DNA of 64,000 bases from SFWF01 sp045539925 (GTDB lineage Bacteria > Bacillota > Clostridia > Oscillospirales > Acutalibacteraceae). Shown one piece after another: positions 43,156 to 51,760 of this stretch. The stretch is taken from the NCBI GenBank assembly GCA_045539925.1, contig JAZQGH010000121.1, positions 1 to 64,000 of the forward strand. The letters are read 5' to 3'. The number at the start of each line of letters is the position of its first letter. Position 1 is the stretch's first letter. A program made the translations under genes and the position numbers. Under the pieces are notes generated by a model. The model did no database searches. It was given only the letters and a program-made list of their open reading frames with translations, and had not been told where the DNA came from.

Positions 43156-44408
43156 TCCTCCACCTCCTCTATACCGTACATTTTATACATCGCACGAAGA
43201 TCGTCCTTAAATCTGTTTTCAATAGTACGGTTTGAAAAATTCATCTGCACAATACGGCAAATAAAGGTACGTATCCAGGGAATCATCTCGCTTGTGTCAT
43301 AAACGTCAGCGACGAAGCGGTAGGTGTTATCGTCAATTTTCTCTACCCTGCCGACTCGCTTTTCTCTCTCAAGGCGGCGCACAATATATTCCTCTCCCTC
43401 GCCGACCCTTACAGTAAACTCCACGTGCTCCAGGTGATCGTGCCCCCATTTGCTGTGCTTTACGTTAACGCCCCACATCTTATCCTGCATTCGGTCAAGC
43501 TCCGCGCGAAGCTCGTCAAATCGAGGAGTCACCTCCTCAAGCCTTGCGTGCGAAAGATAGTCAAGGCGGTATGCGTGAAAGGAGTTGAATTCGGGAATAT
43601 AGGCGATAAGGTTCTGCCTGCCGTTCTGAACGCTTATGAGAATACGAAGAGGTATCAGGCGACAACGCCTCGGCATATCCTTTCTCTTCGCAAGATTGGA
43701 TACGGTAACAGCCCGCTTTTCTCTCATAGCGGTGAAAAGCGTTGCCATAATGCCGCTGTCTATAGCACCTGTTATGTAGTGATGCTTGAAGGTAAAGTGA
43801 TCCTCGTGATGCTCGCTCTTATCCAGAATGAAGGAGCCTATTACTCCGCAGGGCGCAACCTCCGAATAGTAATGCAGAAGATCGTTAAGCTCGGAAACAT
43901 CAACATCACGGGCTCTTCGATAGTATACCCTACGTCCCTCGCGCTCGGTAATGATAATACCCTCATCGGCGTATTCCTTAAGCTTTTTACGTACCGTAGA
44001 CTCGTCAAACATCATCGGTGTCTTAAAGCCTGAGAGATATTTTTCGTCTACGTCCTCCATTATCTCCGACAAGGTGCGTCTGACGGTGGGATCGTGAAGA
44101 ATATCGAAGATAATGAAATGAAGAGTAATGTCTCCGTCGGTAAAGCTCTTGGCCTTCCAGGCGTTATAAAGAGGGGTGTGGCTGATGCTTCTGCTATCGA
44201 TGGAGATAAATACGTTCTTGCCCTCGGGAGTACGGACAAAGCTCATATGCGAGCCAAGCCAGCTGGCAATACGGCGGCGCTCGTCATCGTAGGAGCGCGC
44301 ACTTTTCCTACTGTAATCCTCGCGACTCTTGAAGCCGTAGACATAGAATTCACGCATATACGCGCGAATTCGCTCAAAGCTTTTAATAAGCTCGCTGTAT
44401 GATGACAT
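43152..44408 (-). CDS. WYL-domain regulator 2
   Basis: 418 residues. ATG at 44406-44408 preceded by AAAGGAG. N-terminal winged-helix-like segments (about 120-185: ESTVRKKLKEYADEGIIITE) precede a WYL core (CRLIPLRILISVQNGRQNLIAYIPE) and a C-terminal WCX region. First gene of the RtcB unit. An 18-bp perfect palindrome overlaps its promoter, so autorepression or ligand-switched activation is likely. Confidence 0.8.
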   Translation of the reverse strand: MSSYSELIKSFERIRAYMREFYVYGFKSREDYSRKSARSYDDERRRIASWLGSHMSFVRTPEGKNVFISIDSRSISHTPLYNAWKAKSFTDGDITLHFIIFDILHDPTVRRTLSEIMEDVDEKYLSGFKTPMMFDESTVRKKLKEYADEGIIITEREGRRVYYRRARDVDVSELNDLLHYYSEVAPCGVIGSFILDKSEHHEDHFTFKHHYITGAIDSGIMATLFTAMREKRAVTVSNLAKRKDMPRRCRLIPLRILISVQNGRQNLIAYIPEFNSFHAYRLDYLSHARLEEVTPRFDELRAELDRMQDKMWGVNVKHSKWGHDHLEHVEFTVRVGEGEEYIVRRLEREKRVGRVEKIDDNTYRFVADVYDTSEMIPWIRTFICRIVQMNFSNRTIENRFKDDLRAMYKMYGIEEVEE

Positions 44409-44465
44409 ATTGCGCTCCTTTCTACCGTTATCCCAAGGGGAAAGGCGTGTTGTTTTTTGTGTTTT

Positions 44466-44483
44466 TGACAACTATAGTTGTCA
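44466..44483. promoter_or_regulatory. perfect 18-bp palindromic operator
   Basis: TGACAACTATAGTTGTCA covers the -10 of the WYL/rtcB promoter. Confidence 0.75.
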
Positions 44484-44498
44484 TATTTGTCTTTTCAA
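44471..44498 (-). promoter_or_regulatory. promoter of WYL/tRNA-like/slipin/rtcB unit
   Basis: TTGAAA (44493-44498), 16 nt, TATAGT (44471-44476). Confidence 0.7.
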
Positions 44499-44512
44499 GC
44501 CAAAACACGCGC

Positions 44513-47500
44513 TTATTTTTTGCGTTTAAAGACAAATCTTTGCACAAGGAAGCAGGCAAGAATGCTGAGGCCTGTGGGAAGAAATCCGAATGCCAGGGCA
44601 TCCCAAATCGAATAAATATCGAAAATCATCCACTCAAAGATGTCGAGCTGAACAAACAGAAACATAGCAAATTGCAGGAAAACAGCTCCCCAGATGAATC
44701 TGCCCGGCCACTTCGCAATTGGAAACAGCTTGCCTGAAATGCGTGAGTTTATAGCGAAGGGAATGATCGCACTGAGCATGATCAAGACGTAATACTGAAC
44801 AAAATCATAGCTCAATTCTATAAGCGGAAACAGTCCGGAAATAATACCGAATGCGGCGATTATGATCATGGCGATAATACCGACTATTTGCTTTGCAGTC
44901 GGCTTTTCCCTTACGCCAGCGAAGGCGACACTCTTCCTTACAAAGGGCTTTTGCCGAGCTTTTTGTGCTTTCTCGCGGCGGTTTTTCTTGCCGTCGGTAT
45001 TTACGGAAGTATTTTTTGCAGAATGTGATACCTTTTTATTTTTCTCGGTCATCGTAGACTTTTTGCTTTCGGGAAGAGCAGTTTTTGCGGGGGTTACTTG
45101 TCTTGCAATTGTTTTTTCGCCCTGCTCGTCCCACGAGTTTCTTATCTTATCCCAAAAAGCAGACCTTGAGGCCTTTACAAAGGGGTCATTCTGGCTAAGA
45201 TTATCAAAGAGGAGGATCTTTTTGGGAATGCCCAATGTGGTAGGATCGTTGACCAGATGAAGCTCGCCTCTTACCACGGAGTTCTTAAGCGTGGTTATCT
45301 TCAGGATTGAGACCATATTGTATGATATATTATAAAAGCAACCGTCAACACAGATAATAACATCGCGGCTCGACATAACAAAAGCATCATTATGTTTTTC
45401 AACCAGCTTGCCTTTAGTATACATTTCAAATGACCTGATGGCTTCATTTATGTTACCCGAACGATACCGGCACTGACCCGCCTTAAATAAAGCAGTATTG
45501 CTTCTGGCAGAGATTGCCTTATAACATTTCAAGGCGTTGCCTGCGTCCTTTTTCTCCATATATGCATCGCCCATTTTTTCGATGCATTCGACAGTACGAC
45601 CGTTAAGGTAATTTCCATTTACTTTATCTAATATACGAAGCGCCGCATCGTTATTTTTCTCATCGAAGCACAATTGCAGAATGCCTTCTGCCAATTTATT
45701 ATTATAGCTACCAAGGCGGTTGTACCAGATAAGAGCATTCTCGATATCTCTTTTATAGCAGTAAAGGGATATCATTGTCTCTGCTGCGCGCGGATTTTTC
45801 TTTGTTTTCCAGCTTTTGGTTAACCATTTAACGGCTTCCTCGGATTGACCCTTGCTACGATAGAAGGAACCGATGGTCAGCATAAATTCGTCATCCTCTA
45901 TCTCAACGCCTGCAACCTCGCACGCCTTAACAAAGGAATCCAAATTAAGATTCACGTTGGAATTAGAGGGGCGATCGATATTCTTCTGAACATCCGCGTA
46001 GCGTCCGTTCTTAGCATATGCGACCAACAGACAGAGCATATCCTTGATATATTCGTTTTTTGCTTGCGCACCCCAATTTGAATTGGGATTTTTATGCTTA
46101 AGCTTGCTATCTAAGATTCTGATGGCCTCAAGTCCGCTGCCAACTCTTACACTCAAATCGCATATACGGGGCTCCAGATAACTCAGGTCCTTGGTGATGT
46201 ACTTGATCATAGCATAATAGGAATATGCCTTTTTCTCTTCCCCTTTATCAAAATACCAATCTCCCAATCTGCAAATAATGGAAGTATCAGAATGAGCATT
46301 GCCGTCGATGTAACGGTCATACCATATTACAGCATCACCGCGCTTTCCGTTATTCCAGTAAATATGGCCGATATCGAGTGCGACTCTCGGATTCTTTTCG
46401 GATTCCCATGCCCCGGCATACCAAACTATCGCATCGTCGAGCTTTCCGTTCTTTCGATAAATATTACCGATCTCAAGCGCGGCGTTCGTATTCTTTTCAG
46501 ATTCCCACGCTCTGCTATACCATTTAAGAGCCCTGTCATATTGCTCTGAAGAACGGTAACTTTCTGCCAGGATCATTTCAAATCCGCGGTCGGAGCTCGA
46601 CCACAGCTGCTCATAAAGGCGCTCTGCCTCGGTGTGGTTCTGATTTTCCAAATGATATCTGGCAATGATTTTAAGAAGGGGGACATTATCGGTATCCTTA
46701 TCTGTCTCCGCCTTAATGCATATCTCTGCTACCTTATTGTCATTAACAGATTTGCATTTGGTAATGTAACCGATCATAAGCTTCTCAATGTCGGACCTGC
46801 GACCTGCCTTAAGGTACGAGTCCGCAACCGCAAATACTACCCTCGAGTATGCGCTGATCTCGCCTGGCGCAAGCTGGAGTTTATCATTGAGACTCAAATA
46901 GATCTCATAATATGGAATCGCTTCATTTTCTTTGCCGGTTGATGCGTAAAGATCGGCAAGGCGCAGGTTGATATCAGCACTCTCGCCGGCCTTGGAAAGT
47001 CTATCATACCAAAGGACCGAATTTTCAAGATCACCCTTATCCAGATAATATTCAAGAATGCGCTCGATTACCTTTTCGCTGAGCTTTTCATTCCCGTATT
47101 TCAGATACTCGCAAACAGCATCCTCCTTATGTCCCTTGGAATAAATAGCATCACCGAGCTTCATTGTCAGGCTCTTCAGCCTTGTCTTATATTCAGGTCC
47201 CTTGCCGCGAGCGATGTTCTCATCACGCTTTTTTTCATAAATGGGGATAATGCCTCTTATATCGCTCAAGCCTACGAGGTTGGGGGACTTTTTCTCAATT
47301 TCCTCAAAACAGCTTATGGCTTTTTCGGGATCGTTCTTTTTGTAATACTCCAGCAAGAATGAACACATTTCGTAGTTGTATTCCTCGCTGCAATACTCTG
47401 CGTAAAGCTCTTCGACAGCACCCGTATCGCCGCTGTTGTTATATATATTGCCAAGGAGAAGGTACCATACCTCTACAGCCTTAAGATCGCCTCTTTTTTT

Positions 47501-48277
47501 GTAGAGATCAATAACTGCGCGTGCGACAGATACCTTTTCTTCATCCGATAAGCAATTGTATTCTTTGTTTCGTGTGATGTTGCTGACAGCACGGACCCTT
47601 TCAATGCACTTATGCATTTTTTCTTCTGTGGTGCTATCGCTGTATTTAAGATAATAAATTAACGCCTCCACGGGCTGATCGCAGGAGCAAAGAATATCTG
47701 CCATCTTGATGCCGAGCTCCTTATCTTCCTTGATGGAGAGAGCCTTTTTATATTGCTCTATAGCCTCGGATCTCTTGCCTAGTGCCATATAGCAATCGCC
47801 CATGCCTGTTATTACGCGAGGGTCTGTATCCCGACTCTCACATTCGGAATAATGCCATAATGCTTCGTCGGGATCCTCAGAGGCAAGCATACCTGCAACG
47901 AAGATCCTCTGCTCATCCGAGAGAGGCTCTTTATCGGAGAACATATAGTTTTCCAATGCCATATCATCCTTAGAAAGCATACGATAGGCATCTCCGAGAC
48001 GTGGAGCAGCACCATAGCTTTGCAGTCCCTCAAGCCAGCTTATGACATAGGTATAGCATTCGGAGTCGAAAAGCGTATTGGCAACCGAGAGTCTCTGCTT
48101 TACCGACAGAGAGCCAACGTCAGCATCCTCCGCATCGGTTGCAAGACGATAATACTCCGCCGCGCTCTTGAGATCATTTTCAGCACGGCATTCGTCGCCA
48201 AACTTAATATATCCGTCGAAGCCTATTTCGCCCTGCTCTGATGCTGCCGCGGCTTCGTTTTTCAAGATATCATTCAT
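44513..48277 (-). CDS. giant TPR protein with C-terminal membrane segments
   Basis: 1254 residues. Almost wholly helical TPR/Sel1-like repeats up to about 1000 (for example A-WYNRLG, ALKWYSRAWES and AIVWYAGAWES series), a short beta module, a Lys-rich linker (about 1065-1125) and then about four membrane helices to the C-terminus. It probably holds a large TPR scaffold on the inner face of the membrane. GGAGGT precedes the ATG. It follows the 1129-residue TPR gene by 66 nt. No catalytic motif was seen; a scaffold or sensor role is inferred. Confidence 0.8.
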   Translation of the reverse strand: MNDILKNEAAAASEQGEIGFDGYIKFGDECRAENDLKSAAEYYRLATDAEDADVGSLSVKQRLSVANTLFDSECYTYVISWLEGLQSYGAAPRLGDAYRMLSKDDMALENYMFSDKEPLSDEQRIFVAGMLASEDPDEALWHYSECESRDTDPRVITGMGDCYMALGKRSEAIEQYKKALSIKEDKELGIKMADILCSCDQPVEALIYYLKYSDSTTEEKMHKCIERVRAVSNITRNKEYNCLSDEEKVSVARAVIDLYKKRGDLKAVEVWYLLLGNIYNNSGDTGAVEELYAEYCSEEYNYEMCSFLLEYYKKNDPEKAISCFEEIEKKSPNLVGLSDIRGIIPIYEKKRDENIARGKGPEYKTRLKSLTMKLGDAIYSKGHKEDAVCEYLKYGNEKLSEKVIERILEYYLDKGDLENSVLWYDRLSKAGESADINLRLADLYASTGKENEAIPYYEIYLSLNDKLQLAPGEISAYSRVVFAVADSYLKAGRRSDIEKLMIGYITKCKSVNDNKVAEICIKAETDKDTDNVPLLKIIARYHLENQNHTEAERLYEQLWSSSDRGFEMILAESYRSSEQYDRALKWYSRAWESEKNTNAALEIGNIYRKNGKLDDAIVWYAGAWESEKNPRVALDIGHIYWNNGKRGDAVIWYDRYIDGNAHSDTSIICRLGDWYFDKGEEKKAYSYYAMIKYITKDLSYLEPRICDLSVRVGSGLEAIRILDSKLKHKNPNSNWGAQAKNEYIKDMLCLLVAYAKNGRYADVQKNIDRPSNSNVNLNLDSFVKACEVAGVEIEDDEFMLTIGSFYRSKGQSEEAVKWLTKSWKTKKNPRAAETMISLYCYKRDIENALIWYNRLGSYNNKLAEGILQLCFDEKNNDAALRILDKVNGNYLNGRTVECIEKMGDAYMEKKDAGNALKCYKAISARSNTALFKAGQCRYRSGNINEAIRSFEMYTKGKLVEKHNDAFVMSSRDVIICVDGCFYNISYNMVSILKITTLKNSVVRGELHLVNDPTTLGIPKKILLFDNLSQNDPFVKASRSAFWDKIRNSWDEQGEKTIARQVTPAKTALPESKKSTMTEKNKKVSHSAKNTSVNTDGKKNRREKAQKARQKPFVRKSVAFAGVREKPTAKQIVGIIAMIIIAAFGIISGLFPLIELSYDFVQYYVLIMLSAIIPFAINSRISGKLFPIAKWPGRFIWGAVFLQFAMFLFVQLDIFEWMIFDIYSIWDALAFGFLPTGLSILACFLVQRFVFKRKK

Positions 48278-48343
48278 TGCTTTACCTCCAAAATCTTATA
48301 CTGTCTGTATGGCCCAAGATGGCCTATAGATCCGACGATGCGA

Positions 48344-51300
48344 TTATCTGCTCCTGCGAGCCTCGTTTCGTCTGTCGATCCATTTCTCCGCCCTCTCGGG
48401 GCTTTCTGTTCCCTTGTAATATCTGATCATATAATTAATGATTCCGGTATCTGTAAGTGAGCCCTCATCAGCGTATTTCTCATAGCATTCTACGGCTCTG
48501 ACATCACCGCTTAAGCGATAGTAATTACCGAGATCGATAAGAAGCGAGACGTCGGGAAGTGTGCATCCGTATTCGCTGTACCACGCGGAGAGCCTGTCCC
48601 ATTTGTTGTATTCTCTGACATAGGAAATAATTCCCTCGGGAATTTTCTTGTACTCACCGCCACCGATAAGCTGCTCAAAAAGCCCGAAGGCTTCTTTGTT
48701 CCTGCCGCCTTTAATAAGCATTTCGCAGACGAATTCCAGCTTGTTAACGTCGGTAATGACGTCGAGGCACTTCATATACGTCTCAAAGGCCTTCTCATCC
48801 TCCTGCTCCTCCCGATAACAGTCTCCTATGCGCTCGGTTACGGTATCGTCATAGAAGAACTCGGTTGAGCATTCAAGATAATTGGTGAGGGCGTCGGTAT
48901 AATTTCCACGATCGTACCAGACGTCGGCAAGCTTTTTCTTTATTGAGGGGTCACCGGTCTCCTCTATGCATTCCTTGTAAATCCTGATTGCGCCATCGAC
49001 GTCATCGTTGGCATAATAGCAATCGGCTACTCTGCCTTTGAGCTTCGGATCGGTATCAACGTTTTTACATCTGCTGTAATACCCATAGGCCTCCCCGATC
49101 TTACCATCCTCAAGCAGATAGTCGGCTACTACTATCTTACGGTCATCGGGCAGCCTATCCGCCTCGACACCAAGATACTTTTCCACCGCCTCCTTACGCT
49201 TGCCGAGCATAAGATAACAGTCACCGCAATAAACGGCAGGCAAAATGTCCTCATCTGCTATTCTCTCAAACCAGCTTATAGCCTCGGTGTAGTTCTTCTT
49301 ATTCATATAATCCATACCCAACAGATAGCAGGGACGGTATTTATACATATTTTCCCTGTTGCTGCCATCCTTAGGCATGTAATCCTTGGCCAGAAGGAAA
49401 TAATGAACCGCCTGCTTTTTATCCTCGACCTTGTCCGATTTACCATAGTAATTACCAAGATAAATGCAAGCATTGAAGTTGGGATGCTTTTGAGACGCGG
49501 CCTTCGTATACCATTCCAGGGAGATCTTCTCATCCTGAGACTCGTAATAGCGCGCAAGCCTATACTGAGCATCGGTATAATTGTTATCGGCGGACATCCT
49601 ATAGTAGGCAAGGGCAATATCCATATTCTGCGTAAAGCCGATGCCTCTTTCATAATTAGACGCAAGTCTGTACTGCGCCTTGCGGTCGCCCATATCGGCA
49701 GCCTTCTTAAGATAATCATTTGCAAGGACTATAAGATCCTCACTCTTTGTTTCCTTATATTGATTGAAATAGCTGTATCCCAGACTGCAGAATTCGGTGG
49801 CGCTTATGCTTCTGGACTTGTATTCCTTGATAAGCTCGCTGAGATTTACGTTGCTGTTAAGCTCGATCGCCTCGCTTACATCACGGTTCAGCAGATCCTC
49901 GTCCACGTATTTTGCAAAGCACATCTTGCCCTTGTAACCACCGTAGATCTGCTTCTTGTTGACAAGCTTAAAGCCCCAGGTCTTCTCAAAGCTCCTTACA
50001 AGGCTTTTCAGATGCTCTGCCTTTTTACTGAGCACATCCGCGCTGAAGGTGGGGTTATAATAATCGCGTACAAAATGCTCAATATCTGCGGACATATCTA
50101 TAATTCTCTCAAGCTGAGAATCAAGGATGATCTGGTCGTGCTTTTTTTCGTTAAGAGCGTGATTGAAGGCGTGCTTTGTCCAATATGTAAGCCCGTCTGT
50201 CTTTTTAAGATAAATACCGCAGGCCTCGAATTTTTCAAAGTTTTCGATATGACTGTCAATCTTAAGCGGCTTGATAGAATCAACGGCGCGGCACCTCTCA
50301 AACTCCTTATCAAAGGGAAGCATATATTTTATAAGAATGGTTTCCTTAAAGAGACTCTGATATTCCCATCTCTTGCTGTGTAGCTTAAGTCTGTCGATCT
50401 CCACACCATCCTTCAGCCTTGCAGAAAGCTGATCCATAGTCATACCCGTGGCGAGAAGCTTGTCTCTGTGCTCCTGCTGTGCATCTATAAGCTTGCAAAG
50501 CTGCAGGTATCTCTCATAAAATCTCTTGGGATGAGTGTTATTCAGAATGGCATTGATTGCCTTATCGTCTCGCTCTATCTTGCCGAGCCAACGCCTTACG
50601 TTACCCTCTATGCCCTGCTTCTCACCCGAGTATCGGCTTGCTATCTCCTCAAGATCCTCGGAGTCATATCTGCAGGGGTACTCCTCATCATATAAAATAC
50701 GATACTCGTCAATATCGTTAAGCTGATCGTTGATGAGATCTATCAGCTCCTCTATCTCCCTTGAGGAACGTCCGGGCTGGTCGATTATTCCCTGTATTTT
50801 CTTCTCACGGAGTGTAAGGTTATCTATAAGCGCTTTCTTGGATGCGGTGCCGTCGTTGATAAGCCTGGATGCCATATTGCCCACCTCGGATGCCCAATCC
50901 TCGGAGCTCATAGAAACGGTAGGAATATCCCCCTTCTCGTCGGCCGCTTCGGTAACAAAGAGAAGCTTTTTTTCCTCCTCGGACTTCATCTCCGTATACT
51001 GCACCGTAAGGAAGCTCTTTTCCGCATCCTCTGCCGATTGACAGAAACAGATCATAAGGGAGGATGTACGCATTGCAGCGAGAAGCTCGGGAGATGCATA
51101 TGCAGTGCTGCCATTCAGACGGAAGGCCTCCACCGAGTACTGATCCATCTCGGTCATCTCATTGAGCAGATCGATCGCCTGATCCTTGTATTTTCCCTCA
51201 TATAGAATTACGACGTCGATCTCAGAGCTGTTTTCAAGAGCAGCATAGTATTTTTCAAGTGGGTCTGCTACCTGCTCCTTTACGTCTCTGTAATCATTAA

Positions 51301-51733
51301 GAAGCTCATTTCTCTTTGTCGCATCGCCAATAGCCTTATACGTATCCTGAAGCTTTTCAAATATCTGATATCCCTCAGAGGATTTCCAGGAATCCACGCT
51401 GTCATAGGCGTAATCATAGATAGCAATTCTGATATCCTCTTTTCCAAGCTCGAGAACGGCGTTGGAGTCGCATTTAAGCTTCTCGGACACTAACAATAAA
51501 TACTGCTCGGTGTCAGAGCCGCAGTCGGCGAGGATCTCAATAGCCTGAGACAGGTCAACGTCTGCAAAATTGCGAACAGCACGTCTGCCCATCGAGCGCT
51601 TGATAAGATCATCTGTCTTTTCAATAATGGCATACGCCGCGTCGGACATTTGCCTCAGATCGACGATCTGCTCCTCGTTCTCGACATCAGGACGTCTTAT
51701 ACCAATAATAGGTTCTGTCATCATTGCATCCAT
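48344..51733 (-). CDS. giant TPR/Sel1 protein with possible TIR-like domain
   Basis: 1129 residues. The N-terminal region (about 175-300) alternates strands and helices (IDVVILYEG, AFRLNG, SSLMICFC, KKLLFVTEA), a pattern resembling a TIR/SEFIR fold, but no catalytic Glu could be assigned. A coiled-coil-rich middle follows, then Sel1/TPR repeats from about 650 (KKAADMGDRKAQYRLASNYE and others) to the end. AGGAG precedes the ATG. It likely works with the neighbouring 1254-residue TPR protein. The TIR idea is weak. Confidence 0.7.
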   Translation of the reverse strand: MDAMMTEPIIGIRRPDVENEEQIVDLRQMSDAAYAIIEKTDDLIKRSMGRRAVRNFADVDLSQAIEILADCGSDTEQYLLLVSEKLKCDSNAVLELGKEDIRIAIYDYAYDSVDSWKSSEGYQIFEKLQDTYKAIGDATKRNELLNDYRDVKEQVADPLEKYYAALENSSEIDVVILYEGKYKDQAIDLLNEMTEMDQYSVEAFRLNGSTAYASPELLAAMRTSSLMICFCQSAEDAEKSFLTVQYTEMKSEEEKKLLFVTEAADEKGDIPTVSMSSEDWASEVGNMASRLINDGTASKKALIDNLTLREKKIQGIIDQPGRSSREIEELIDLINDQLNDIDEYRILYDEEYPCRYDSEDLEEIASRYSGEKQGIEGNVRRWLGKIERDDKAINAILNNTHPKRFYERYLQLCKLIDAQQEHRDKLLATGMTMDQLSARLKDGVEIDRLKLHSKRWEYQSLFKETILIKYMLPFDKEFERCRAVDSIKPLKIDSHIENFEKFEACGIYLKKTDGLTYWTKHAFNHALNEKKHDQIILDSQLERIIDMSADIEHFVRDYYNPTFSADVLSKKAEHLKSLVRSFEKTWGFKLVNKKQIYGGYKGKMCFAKYVDEDLLNRDVSEAIELNSNVNLSELIKEYKSRSISATEFCSLGYSYFNQYKETKSEDLIVLANDYLKKAADMGDRKAQYRLASNYERGIGFTQNMDIALAYYRMSADNNYTDAQYRLARYYESQDEKISLEWYTKAASQKHPNFNACIYLGNYYGKSDKVEDKKQAVHYFLLAKDYMPKDGSNRENMYKYRPCYLLGMDYMNKKNYTEAISWFERIADEDILPAVYCGDCYLMLGKRKEAVEKYLGVEADRLPDDRKIVVADYLLEDGKIGEAYGYYSRCKNVDTDPKLKGRVADCYYANDDVDGAIRIYKECIEETGDPSIKKKLADVWYDRGNYTDALTNYLECSTEFFYDDTVTERIGDCYREEQEDEKAFETYMKCLDVITDVNKLEFVCEMLIKGGRNKEAFGLFEQLIGGGEYKKIPEGIISYVREYNKWDRLSAWYSEYGCTLPDVSLLIDLGNYYRLSGDVRAVECYEKYADEGSLTDTGIINYMIRYYKGTESPERAEKWIDRRNEARRSR

Positions 51734-51760
51734 ATATTTTCTCCTCTGAAGATAGTTTTT

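Noticed and set aside
49403..50383. A 326-codon plus-strand frame
   Set aside because: Antisense to the 1129-residue TPR gene, no start signal.
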